From Chalara sp. BL73 (lineage: Eukaryota; Ascomycota; Leotiomycetes; Helotiales), in the NCBI GenBank assembly GCA_918026815.1, contig CAKJVC010000088.1, forward strand, positions 1,674,001 through 1,738,000: a stretch of DNA of 64,000 bases, given 5' to 3'. A program made the position numbers and the translations under genes. Of the stretch, positions 34,833-45,243 are shown in pieces. How positions within the stretch are numbered: position 1 is the first letter of the stretch; every line of letters starts with the position of its first letter. The notes under the pieces were generated by a model that ran no database searches, had not been told where the DNA came from, and saw only the letters and a list, made by a program, of their open reading frames with translations.

Positions 34833-34920
34833 CTTCGCAGACGCTCGCGAGCACGTGGGCCGATTAGGCCAATTTGAGTAAGTTTAAGTGGATCGCCTTG
34901 GCACAGCGAAGCGTCTGAGG
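34824..34920. repeat. 14-bp perfect inverted repeat around a CACGTG-containing loop
   Basis: CCTCAGACGCTTCG at 34824-34837 is repeated in inverse orientation (CGAAGCGTCTGAGG) at 34907-34920. The 69-bp spacer is GC-rich at first and contains CGCGAGCACGTG and GGCCGATTAGGCC. It lies at the outer end of the right arm and probably marks that end of the older element. Confidence 0.85.
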
Positions 34921-35158
34921 AACTGAGATAATCAATGCTTGGAGATATATTCGTACTTCCTGTAATCCTCTCAAAGAACTGTTTCATTACTTTAAAGTAC
35001 TTCTAGCATTTCAGGGTTGACGCTGAAACAGAGATTGTTTGATCCACGTGACCTGTGCCCAACCACAGAAATCGCGAGGATCTTATATACAATTTGATAA
35101 GTCGTTTTCGAGATCAAGGAGCGACTGATGAAACCTTGTTATCTTTTGAAAAGACAGA
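34921..35158. other. Short spacer before the siderophore transporter 3' end
   Basis: No coding sequence; it should contain the transporter's 3' untranslated region. Confidence 0.4.
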
Positions 35159-37109
35159 TCAAAATACAATTCCCTTGGTCTGCTTGACTTTGTCGACTCG
35201 TAGATTCTTGATCAATGCCACCCAAAGCAAGCTGAGAGCCATGAATGCTGTGCCAGCGATGAGCATTCTCTTCTGCGCGATTGCGTACGAATCAACTATT
35301 GCTGTACGCTCCACAGATCCGTATTCGTAGGATAATTGCACCGTAAGATCTTCGTAGATTGTATCCACAAGTGTCGGGTCTGCAGCCGTCTCGTTCGCAG
35401 GAAGAAGGCGTTCCAGTGCTTGAGGAAGAGTATGAGTCCAGATAGCGCCAGATACGCTGTTTCCAATACCGCCACCGATGTAGCTGAAAAGGCCGAGGAA
35501 TGCGAGCAGCGCTGCGATATTCTCGTGGGCTGCGTGGGCCATGATGGAAACTTGCGCACAGATGGTGATGGTACCTCCGGCAAGCGCAATGAAGACCTGG
35601 CACATAACGACATATCCGACGTGCGTGCCAGGTTGACGGAAGTAGATCATGAGACCCATGCCTAGAATCATGAGGGGTGCGGCGCCCATCAGCAGCCACT
35701 TGAAGCGTCCTGTTCGAGAGATCATGTAGCCGACGAAAAAATCGAAGACTCCAGCGACAACATCGTATGAGCTGCTAATATAACCAGCTTCAGAGATCGA
35801 AACCTGGTGCACGACTTGCAGATAAGATGTGAAGTAGCTGCCCCAGCAATAGTAAGCAACCTGGAACGTGGCGCTCAAGAGACAGGTACCGATCACAGTT
35901 CTTGAAAGGAGGAGGTGGTATGGCAGGAATGGCTTCGGTGCCCAGAAACGCTCGTTGATGCAGAACAGAGCCAACAAGATAATTCCAAAGACAAGCATGC
36001 AGATTATCTTTGTGGATTTCCACTGCCCATCCTCAGAGCCTGCAAGCTCGAAGGGAAGGAGGAATAGAACGAGTCCGCCAGCAAGGAGAATAATACCAGC
36101 AACTTAATATGGTAAGCACCTGTGTATTAGATGCGGGAGCAAACTTACCATCAACCTCAATGATAAAGTACCAGATACTCTGAAGGAAATTTCTATTATT
36201 CTCTTCTTTAATGAGCAGGCCAGCCTTCTGCGCCTTGCGTTGGTTCAAGATCAATGGAGTGAAGACTAGTAGCGCAACAAATGGCAGGATGATTGCAAAG
36301 ATACCGAAGCCCCATCGAAAGTTTATCTTCTCATAAAATGCTTCCGAAGCCTTTGGGCCGGCGAATGCCGTGATAATGTATGGTGAAGATGTAATGGCGT
36401 ATGCCAGGCCTCTGTGTTTGAGAGAAGAGATGTCTGCGGTGACGACATCTACAGCAAATATCATACCACTAAAGCCGACATTGAAAAAGGCCTGGAATTT
36501 ATCAGACTTGAACGCGTATGGTTAAATTCGTTGTAGCAACGCACCTGAGCTGCTGCGTAAGTGGCTACATTTTGACATGCTGCCATCATAACCATCCCGA
36601 TGGTTGAGACAGTCGCCATAACTGCAAATCCTTCAGCACGACCCCAGATATCCAGCATTTTCGCAATTGGCATTCTGAATGCTGCAGACATGCAGTCGGA
36701 GACTGTATACATGACAGGGATGAGCGAGTGCGCGGCAAAGCTACTTGTAACGTATGCTGTCAAATTTCCAGAGAGTTGCTGCTCAAAAGCAGTGACAAAG
36801 TACAGTAGAATGATGCTAAATAATGTTAGGCATTTGCGAAGTTTGACCATCTCGATCCACATACGAGCAGAGAACAAGTCTCATTTGTGTTTTTGTCCAG
36901 ATAATGCTGACAGCTTCAGCGCGCTTGACACCGTGTTGGGCATCTTGGTTTGGAAGCTCCTTTTCTGGGTCTATCTCTGCAGCGGTAATGCCCTGAGCAG
37001 TCGCGTCAGCAGGTTGCTTCCCCTGTTCAGGTGGTGCAGCGAGGGATATGTTGTCAGTTGGCTGTTGTGTGCCAATAGTGGCATCGATGCCATCTTGTCC
37101 TGGTCCCAT
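35159..37109 (-). CDS. Siderophore-iron transporter, major facilitator superfamily (SIT family)
   Basis: Four exons (36865-37109, 36545-36815, 36149-36491, 35159-36102) with introns of 49, 53 and 46 nt join in phase to give 600 residues, the usual SIT length. The model starts MGPGQDGIDA; an upstream in-frame ATG at 37262 lacks family resemblance. About 65 hydrophilic cytosolic residues precede roughly 14 membrane segments. SIT hallmarks are WTKTQMRLVL, FVTAFEQQLSGNLTAYVTSS, IAKMLDIWGRAEGF, SPYIITAFAGPKA, YLQVVHQVSISEAGYI and FLGLFSYIGGGIGNSVSGAI. These proteins take up ferric siderophores by proton symport at the plasma or vesicle membrane; the siderophore cannot be told from sequence. It is divergent from a ferric reductase and shares an upstream region holding three SreA-type GATA sites, so repression by iron is likely. 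Confidence 0.93.
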
Positions 37110-37430
37110 TTTGGCGTGGAAATGAAAGTGTATTGGAATATCGTGACGATTTCGTGAGCCCAGAAGGCCATCCAGGTATATAGCTAGACTCAGCGGACGA
37201 GGCTCGGCTATACATACTTTCCATATAGCCAAGGATGCCCGAGTTCGCAGGAAAGCATCCAATTATTGGTATTCTCATCATGAAGTCGAGCACGGGATGA
37301 TCCGACTTACAGAGAGTGTGGGACAACCCTTGAAAACCTAACAAGTGCCCGCCTGCATGGAAACAAATCATAGGTTAGGAATGGAGTCTGATCCCCACGG
37401 CTTAGCTTAGATCGGCAATGCTTGAGAGCA

Positions 37431-37435
37431 ATTGG
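37431..37435 (-). promoter_or_regulatory. CCAAT box near the first iron GATA site
   Basis: ATTGG on the plus strand (CCAAT on the minus), about 24 bp from the GATA element. In Aspergillus the CCAAT-binding complex with HapX represses iron-consuming genes, and under iron starvation can activate siderophore genes from CCAAT sites followed by a HapX half-site. This single pentamer is weak evidence by itself. Confidence 0.35.
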
Positions 37436-37458
37436 CATTAGCGCCGAGGAAAATCTGG

Positions 37459-37467
37459 ATCTGATAA
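37459..37467 (+). promoter_or_regulatory. SreA/Sre-type GATA site 1
   Basis: ATCTGATAA, a perfect match to ATCWGATAA, the consensus recognised by fungal iron-repressor GATA factors (SreA, SRE, Sfu1, Fep1). It lies about 350 bp upstream of the transporter start codon. Confidence 0.7.
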
Positions 37468-38113
37468 GATTGACTTGCGCAAACTACTTTAGTGATATAT
37501 GGGCTTTTTCTTTAGTAAACACGGACTTTTGATCCTGCAATGAAGAAACCATATGGCTAAATTTGAGGCACTTCAGAAAAATATGCGCCACCGCCGTGGG
37601 ATCTTCGATGAGAAGTTCATCAAACTCAAGCCTCGCCGCTATTTGGCATGGACAACTCATCTAGAATGGAAGCTACGAATATGTAATGGAATTGTGAAAT
37701 TGAAGATTGAGAGCAAATACGGCTCCCCCCACTTAGGTAGTGTGATTCTCGGAAGTCGTATGATCTTAGTAGAAACGAATCAAAGCTGCAGGAGGCATTT
37801 GTAAGACAAAAAAGCCGACCTAAATTTTCATGGAGAGAAATGGGTGCGGGTCTGCGATATTATGTAAAAAAGCTGTGGCGACATTGTCACAGCGGCCAGT
37901 AGTGCCAAGACATTATCTGGTAGAAGATATTGAAGATAGAAGTGAGTGGGTTAATTGCTCGTTCTGGTTAATGATAATTTTGGGCATGTTTGGGGGGACG
38001 ACAGAGCGGATGTCGGCAAGAAATGGCAGAATCTAAGCCGAAAAGAATCTAGTTCTTGGCATTTTGGACCACGACGCCGACGCCTCGCGATTTTCGCTCC
38101 TTTGTCTCGCATG

Positions 38114-38122
38114 ATCTGATAA
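38114..38122 (+). promoter_or_regulatory. SreA/Sre-type GATA site 2
   Basis: ATCTGATAA, 112 bp upstream of the reductase ATG and first of a direct pair spaced 20 bp start to start. Confidence 0.78.
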
Positions 38123-38133
38123 GATTAAATGTG

Positions 38134-38142
38134 ATCAGATAA
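38134..38142 (+). promoter_or_regulatory. SreA/Sre-type GATA site 3
   Basis: ATCAGATAA, 92 bp upstream of the reductase ATG. It has the same orientation as site 2 and both are followed by GATT. Confidence 0.78.
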
Positions 38143-38233
38143 GATTTTCCAGTCCATCCACCTCACCCCGTCACTCCCACTTCCCCAGCTGTCTTACCAA
38201 CAGCCTTTGCGGCCTGTCTAGAATGGTACAGCC

Positions 38234-40836
38234 ATGCTTTTATATTTTATAGCGTTCGCTGGCTGTATCTCTCTGACATTCGCGAGAACCACCCCTCCAG
38301 ATTCGTTCTGTTTTGGCGCGTCACAACAGATTATTCGGACCGTGAAATTCAGCGTAAGCGATCCCAACCTGGGGTGGATAGCACAGTCATGCAGCAATGA
38401 GCTGGCCATCGAATCCTTATATCTTACTGTGAAGCTTCACTGCACAGAGGATGAGCAGAACCGGGGGCTGGTGACCTTAAACCAGACATGCTCTCAGGCA
38501 GACACACCACTTCCACCTTTCTCTTTGATCGACAAGTACACTGATGAAGATATCTCGCGGTTGCACCATCTGGAACCCCAAGAGTCACAGTCTGGGGTAA
38601 CTTTTAATGAGGTTATTATTCCATCAGAGAGGCTCTTTATGCTAGCATTCAAAACTTTAGTATGGCTAAACCCTCGATGTCACATGACTTGCTTGGATAT
38701 CTAACCCCTTTAGGACGCTGCCTACTTCGAAACGGAAATCCATCAACTCTATGGGTGAGCGCCTTCTTTTCACTTGCTTCCGTTATTTAAGAATACGAAA
38801 TCTGATGCTTATCCTTAGTTTTGTCATGTATTATTTCTGGGTTGTGGTCGTCCTTATTGGCGCATCCGTCCGTGTCCTCGGGTTCTGCCTTTCTGTTATT
38901 CAAAGCAAATCACAATGGCAGCCAATACCTGGCAGCGCTAATCCCGACTCCGAAACCCCTGCGATCAAGCGTAAAGGAAACATTCTTACTTTCATGCACA
39001 CTCAAATAAAGAGATACATCACCGTTCCAGCCACATTTGGATTTATTCACGCACAAAATATATGGTGGTGCACCATTCCTACACGGATCCAAAGCCTCAC
39101 AATCGCGGCTTTCATCACCATTAACTTTGTTCTTTGCTCAATCAGTTATCGTGTCTTCAAAGACAATCAATAGTATGTTCTGGATTTCTCACAACTTGCA
39201 GCTACTAAAAGTTTTAGCTGGCCGGATATTTCGACTCAAGTATGGCGCTATCTAGCTGATAGAACGGGTGTGATCTCTACAGCAAATCTTGCGTTGATCT
39301 GGGTCTTTGGAATAAGAAATAACAGCCTGCTCTGGCTTACAGGTTGGGATTTTGCTACCTATAACAATTTTCATCGATGGGTTGCTCGGGTGGCCACGGT
39401 TCAGGCGGTGGTACATTCCGTCGCATATACAGTCCTTATCTTCGAGAGTAAGTAGAATGAATCTTCCAAAATATAGCGGTTCATTGACTTTCTATCACAG
39501 AAGAATCTTTCAAGGATGGGTGGGAAACATATGTCGCATATCTTTACATGAGATGGTTCCTAGTTGGTGTTGCTGTAAGTTAGCGCTTTCTGATACAGCT
39601 TTTAGTGCAACTTAGTTCTAATAATTCTGTAGGCGACTGTATTTATGGTTGCCGTATGTTGCTTCTCCGTGTATGGTCTACGACGGAATTTCTATGAAAT
39701 TTTCCTCATATTACACGTCGTTCTTTCTGGTTTGGTTATTGTCACGATGTTCGGGTAAGTATCCTCTCCTGACCTCAGATTATTCCATACTTACATGCTC
39801 TAGTCATGTAGAAATCTTCAATGGCGAGTATGATGGCTATATGTGGCCTTGTGTATTCATTTGGGTATTCGATAGGATACTGCGGATCGCCCGAATCCTG
39901 CTCTTCAACTTCAGATTTTGGAATACAAAAGCACTGGTAAAATACGACCCGACCTCCAACATTATCCGCCTGATTGTACCATTCTCAACATCATTTATTA
40001 AACCACGACCAGGCACATTCTACTATATAACCTCTCTTAACGAGTTTAAAGTATGGGAAAGCCACCCTTTCACGCTTGGATACTCAACATCAGAACGAGA
40101 GCCTTCGCAAGAGCTGCACTCACAGTCTCGTGCCATATCTCATGGCACAATGTCCCCTCCACAACAAGACGTTCTGCCAATCGACCGCCCAACAACCGCC
40201 TCCAGCAGCCGCTCATTTGAGCTTCAGTCCCTCCTTCCTTCATCAACAATCGTACCACCACAATCCATGGTCTTCATCATCCGACCCTATGATGGCTTTA
40301 CAGCCCGTCTCCGTGACGCCGCCATCCTACACGCCACTACGCTCCGTCTACTTATCGACGGCCCCTACGGTGAAACGCAACCCTTTCACAAGTACGAAAA
40401 CGTGCTTTTCGTAGTCGGCGGGACCGGTATAGCAGTTCCTCTCTCCTACCTTGACACTCTACTCTCCTCATCCTCGCACGCCACCTCTCTCCGCATTGTC
40501 TGGGCCGTCCGAGAACATAAGCTCCTCACTGATGCCATCGCCAACGATTTTCGCGGAGCGCTGGAGAATGAGAATGAGAGGTTCGAACTAGCAGCGTACA
40601 TCACGCAGGCAGAGGAAGCGGATAAAGACGAGGTAGAAGGCGTGCGAGTATATCATGGTCGGCCTGACATACGCGAGCAGGTCGAAGAGGCGGCGAGGAA
40701 TGCTGGAGGAAGGTCGTTGGCAGTTGTGGCTTGTGGCCCAGGCCCGATGGCCGATCAGACAAGGAGGGCAGTAGTAGATATGCTCGGGAAAGGCTACGGA
40801 AAGCTAGAGTATTTTGAGGAGAGCTTCAATTGGTAA
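38234..40836 (+). CDS. Ferric-chelate reductase (FRE family, bis-haem, FAD/NADPH)
   Basis: Seven exons (38234-38659, 38714-38754, 38819-39172, 39218-39447, 39501-39574, 39633-39754, 39804-40836) join in phase to 759 residues. Exon 2 is only 41 nt. A signal peptide (about 1-18, MLLYFIAFAGCISLTFA) is followed by an extracellular region with several Cys, then a ferric-reductase membrane core with two His-X13-His pairs, H326/H340 and H403/H417, the expected ligands of two stacked haems. The cytosolic part has the FAD motif HPFTLGYS (about 503), the NAD(P)H motifs DGPYG and FVVGGTG (about 600-623) and ACGPGPM near the end. FRE enzymes reduce ferric iron, including siderophore-bound iron, at the plasma membrane. 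Two perfect iron-GATA sites lie 90-120 bp upstream, predicting expression under iron starvation together with the divergent transporter. Confidence 0.95.
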
Positions 40837-42005
40837 TATAGATGGTTTGCATTAAAACGGCATTGGATAGATGGCTGTATATACACGCATTATGATAGAA
40901 CATAGATAATTCAACGAATTCGGAACATGACTTCGTTCATACCACATCCCGTGAGGAATTTCAAAACCTGATATGGCAGGCACCAGTGGGCCATCAGCGC
41001 AAAGCTGGCCGAATACCTCGCTCAATAGCGGATGCCGACCTTGTTTCCAAGTTTAGGTCGACAGTTTGGCCGGCATGAACGGAAAGCTCTAGAAAAGGAA
41101 ATTTAGAGGCAGAAATAAAAATGGAAAAAGAAATGCATGGAGAATAAAGTCAAAGCAAGATAAATTTCTCCCCTTCCTTTATTTTTTAAACTTAGGTTCA
41201 GGCTGGTTTGACGTGACCCTGGGATCTGACGGCTAGATATGTATGTCAAGGGTTCTTAAAAAGGCCAGGCTCGCCGCAGAAAGTAAACTAGTTAGTACGG
41301 GCGACGCCCTCTCGACAAATTTCAAGATGTTGATAATGTTGTGCTGCATAATCCAAGATCATATTTTTTTATTATTTATTGACCCGAGTCTTGGATCAAT
41401 ACGGGTATGCTTGCTGCACACCTATAAAACATTCTATAATATTTAGCGTGGAAGCGAGGCAGCCAGCCACGAATCTGGAGTCACGGTTTAGACCCACTTT
41501 ATCTAGAGATAATTCAGATGCGATTGCGTCATCAAGACATTGACAACCACCTGTGATCCGTCTACGACTGAGTCAGATGTCTACCTGGAGGCATACGAGA
41601 TGCGATTATACATTCGGCGGAAGAGATTTTATATGAAGGGGCATCAATGCTTCATCAACGAGACATCAACACACCTCAGTCTGCTTTTTTTCCTCAATGA
41701 AGTGCATCGGGCTGGCTGTGGCTGGATTACTCATGATCTCCGCTTCCTAGCTCGGTGTCTAGCTTGAATAGATGCGCTATTGAGGATAAAGGATAACAGG
41801 GACTCACTGAGTATATATTTGTTACAAGAGAAGTATGGAGAAAAGGACATCCGCTCAAAAAAGCCGGTAAATAAATTGATATGGCTAAAACTACGCAATG
41901 GCCAATGTGCTAATAATGGTGCAAGTCAATGGGGTATTTAGAGCTAGGCTAGATTTGGTCCAGCCTCATCGCCCTCCTTTAAGATTCATCATCCTGTGTG
42001 GCCAT
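40837..42005. other. Intergenic stretch
   Basis: Between the convergent reductase and NifS-like genes. Short frames at 41243-41446 and 41540-41767 have no recognisable features. Confidence 0.45.
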
Positions 42006-43558
42006 TCAACAGCCTCCGCGGGGTGGAAGTCCATGCTTGTCGGTTACTCGGTCTTGATATGTCAACGCGAAAATGAAGAATCGATCGAGGTCTGCAATAT
42101 TAGACACAAGGCCAAATGAAACGCGAATAGCGCCGCTGGCAGGGAGCCCGACGATATCGATCAACTCTTCAACCGATGCTGTCTTCATTTCTTGTATTGG
42201 CGTTTTTGTTCGAGCACTTCTCCCCATTGCGTCTTCGGCCACTCCGGGGTTGCAAAAACAACCGGTTCGGAGTGAGATATTCGCCGCGGCCGACTCCTTC
42301 GCTACTAATCTTTCATCCACTATTTTGCCGCTGGCATCGAGGAAATTGAATGCCACCGTGGCTCCACGACCTCGGATATCCTTCGGGCCATATATCCTCA
42401 CCATTGGTTTGCCGTCGCTTAAACACACCACAAGTTAGCAAAGGCCCAAGGATCAAATTCGAAGATAATAAGTTAGAATACATCAGGAGCCACAAAGATG
42501 CAGCGAATCAGAAATGGTGCTTACCTGTGCTTCAGGCCTTGTAAACGGTCTAGAAACAGTTTGGTGAGCCAAAGGACTCGTGTTAAAATTATATCCATTC
42601 CGATGCGCTTAAGCCAGTTTAGCCCGAAGATTATTTCTGGAATTGAGAGAAAGTTGAGCGTCCCATCCTCGAAAGCGGTCTCATCTGTGGCCATACCGAA
42701 CCATGGGGTCGCGACAGACACAGCTTTAATCGTTCCGCCAGAAAACCATGGACGAGATAAACGGGCTAGTGCAGATCGTCTGGCAACTAGACAGCCTACT
42801 CCAGTCGGATAGCCGAACAGTTTGTACCAACTAATAATCAAAAATTCTGGCTGAATAGCCGAAAGATCTAATACTGATGTTGGGAGGTATGCTGCCGTAT
42901 CTAGGAGAACATCATAGCCATGCTCCTGTGCCAAGGCTACCCACGATAAAGGATGCCGCACACCACTGAAATTGCTTTGTGCGGGGTAGGCAAACAGTCC
43001 TCTATACTGGCTATCTGATCTGGAGCCAAAAAGTGCATCCAGGCCACTTCGACTTTTGAGTGCTGATAGCAGGGTGTCCTGATTTATCCGCAGTTCTGGT
43101 CCTTCCGTCCGCACATAAACGGTCTTTGCACCGCCACGGCGGGCGAATTCTCTTAGTCCGTGAATAGAGTTGTGATTATCTGTGGAAAGAATAAATCGCT
43201 TCCGTTTCTTCCACGAATATGCCTCCCCTACCAGCCTTGCAGCACTAGTTGCATTCTGCGTAAAGACAACAGCATATTCTCTTGGAGATGCGTTGAGATG
43301 GGCTAGTACGCTTGCTCTGGTCTCCTCGATAAGATCTGTCGCAGCCTGGCTTGTAGGATTTACTGAATGTGGATTGCCGTACAGAGTTGCCGCCAACCTT
43401 TTGCGATGCGCGAAATACTGGGCATCTGCCGCGAGTCCAGCGCCGGTGTAGTCGAGATATATCTGGTTCTGCTCATCCAAGTACGAATACTCGGTGTTGC
43501 GTAGCTCGTCCAACTTTGAGGTTATGCGGTATACTGAATCATCGTTCATTTTACTCAT
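42006..43558 (-). CDS. Class-V aminotransferase / molybdenum-cofactor-sulfurase-like (NifS-like) protein
   Basis: Exon 1 is 42525-43558 and exon 2 is 42006-42417. The 107-nt intron (GTAAGC...TTTAAG) is in phase and gives 481 residues from MSKMNDDSVY. An in-frame ATG at 43696 would add 46 residues without family resemblance. The fold-type I PLP core shows YLDYTGAGLAADAQYF, VFTQNATSAARLVGEAYSW, STDNHNSIHGLREFA, DVLLDTAAYLPTS and the PLP lysine at K246 (ISWYKLFGYPTGVG). The motif RTGCFCNPG (C398, C400) matches the persulfide cysteine of Moco sulfurases. Full-length eukaryotic Moco sulfurases (HxB, ABA3, MOCOS) add a C-terminal MOSC domain; here the protein ends soon after RVSFGLVSNIADLDRFFIFA, with no MOSC. 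It may sulfurate another acceptor or act in specialised metabolism. Confidence 0.88.
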
Positions 43559-45243
43559 TTGCATGCAAAGCGATAGTGGTGTGTAGAATAATGATGGTTG
43601 GAGAGAGTATTTGAGGCAAGTGCGCGAGTCCTTGTTCTCAGAAGTCAGGTCCACGCCAATTCTCAATTGGGCAAGAACGAATGCTAGAGGGAGCACGCAG
43701 GGAATAAACTTGGTGATGGGAGACGTCTATGCCTTTTTTCTCCTGGGCAATATCGTATGCTGCCTTCCACTTGCCCTCTTCAAATCAGCACGGCCTGTTT
43801 TCGTATTAGAGCTGCAATAAACAATCGAAGCTGTCGAACCATTCAGATTTACATCCTCGACTTCTCGAACACAATACCGATACTGCGGCCCCTGTTTCGG
43901 CAGCGCGGGACTACGAGATTTCACGGTTAAGCAAATCATTGGGGGCTGGTTGTACCCCCCCCTTCAATGATTTACTATTCTGGCTAAAGGTTCTTAAGTG
44001 TTTGCTAGCAACAGAGCATCGCTAGCGAACTGAATTATTACGACTTTAGGTTTAATTCGAGCTTGGATAAAATTACCATGACCATGCAGTTGAGAATCTG
44101 CTTTTGTATGATTCTAACTAACAACTAACGTAACATTGCAGATTGCCATCTGACTGTATTGTGGCAAAGTCGCTACCTCCTCAAACTTAGCGAACTAATC
44201 GTAATCGACATTGACGACATGAACTCGTCGCGGACCACTTACAGTTGAACCCGGAATAAACTTTATGCATCCCGGCCTCACCTTCGCATAGAAATTCCTG
44301 CAATTATTAAGTGTATTCAATGTAATTAGCCACCATTGGGAACACTAGGAGCCAGGTAAGAAAGTTTTAGTCTGTTTTTTCTCGTGGGCCCGTCTCTTCC
44401 AATTCCCCTTCTTGCACTTAAGGTATGGCACTTAATGTCCTCAAAACTCTGGTGCTTCCATTAGTGATAAATGAGAGTCTAGCGATGTGCTCAATAGCAA
44501 TATCGAATACCGCAGAACATTAATTGAGAATGCACAATCGCTGGCCTAATTTTAATGCTGAATTTATTTGATTTTGCACCAGATTCGGTATGGCTGTTTC
44601 TATGTCCATCGTCCTAAGCATTTTCCAAAACGGCTGCAAAAATAGTGAATGTAAAGGGAGGGAAAGAAAATGGTGAGCACTAACGGCACTTTCTTATTTT
44701 GGTCTAACTTTATTACATAATCGTATTATTCTGAGTGTCACACTGCATGTGTTCCGTGCCCCAGAAACTTTACCTTGGGGGCCGCATGGATAATGAGCTG
44801 CCAAGCCCATACTCGTGGCGTAATTCTCGCGTTCATAATTTTAATATGGTGATTCACAATATCAATGTGATATCAGAAATATATATCCTATAATTGTTAT
44901 TTTATTTAACTCTAGTGTTGTATGTCACAATCGGACTTTATATTCGCTTAAGTTGATAGTTACACAGTGAATATACACTACACCATTAACACTGGTATTG
45001 CTTCCACGATGTGTCAATAGGCAGCGCACCAATCTTTTTTTGCATTTTGACTCCATAGACAATCATTTGCTTGAGTATCCTAGATGATTCCATGCTCTGG
45101 CACACATTATTAAAGCACATATTTTTCACCTCACTCACGCTCTCAAAAGAACACCACACAGCAGATAGCAGATGAGAAGACCAAAAAAAAAAAAAAAAAA
45201 AAAAAAGAAAGCTAGCATCAGCCCAAAGAGCAAACAAATCATC
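43559..45243. other. Intergenic stretch with an A24 tract
   Basis: No supportable gene in about 1.7 kb. A run of 24 adenines at 45183-45206 ends 37 bp before the lactonase start codon. Frames crossing it (one with a poly-Lys N-terminus) are artefacts of the tract. Confidence 0.5.

Larger units (their letters stand above)
37110..38233. promoter_or_regulatory. Shared bidirectional upstream region of the iron-uptake pair
   Basis: 1,124 bp between the start codons of the siderophore transporter (-) and the ferric reductase (+). It holds three exact ATCWGATAA sites and one CCAAT box near the first of them. The ORFs inside it have no family features and appear spurious. Confidence 0.7.

Noticed and set aside
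35292..35699. Alternative minus-strand frames inside the siderophore transporter
   Set aside because: Out of frame with a well-conserved exon of the MFS gene.
45172..45243. N-terminal extension with a poly-Lys run for the lactonase
   Set aside because: It is the A24 tract read as Lys codons, and it would place a poly-Lys segment before the signal peptide.
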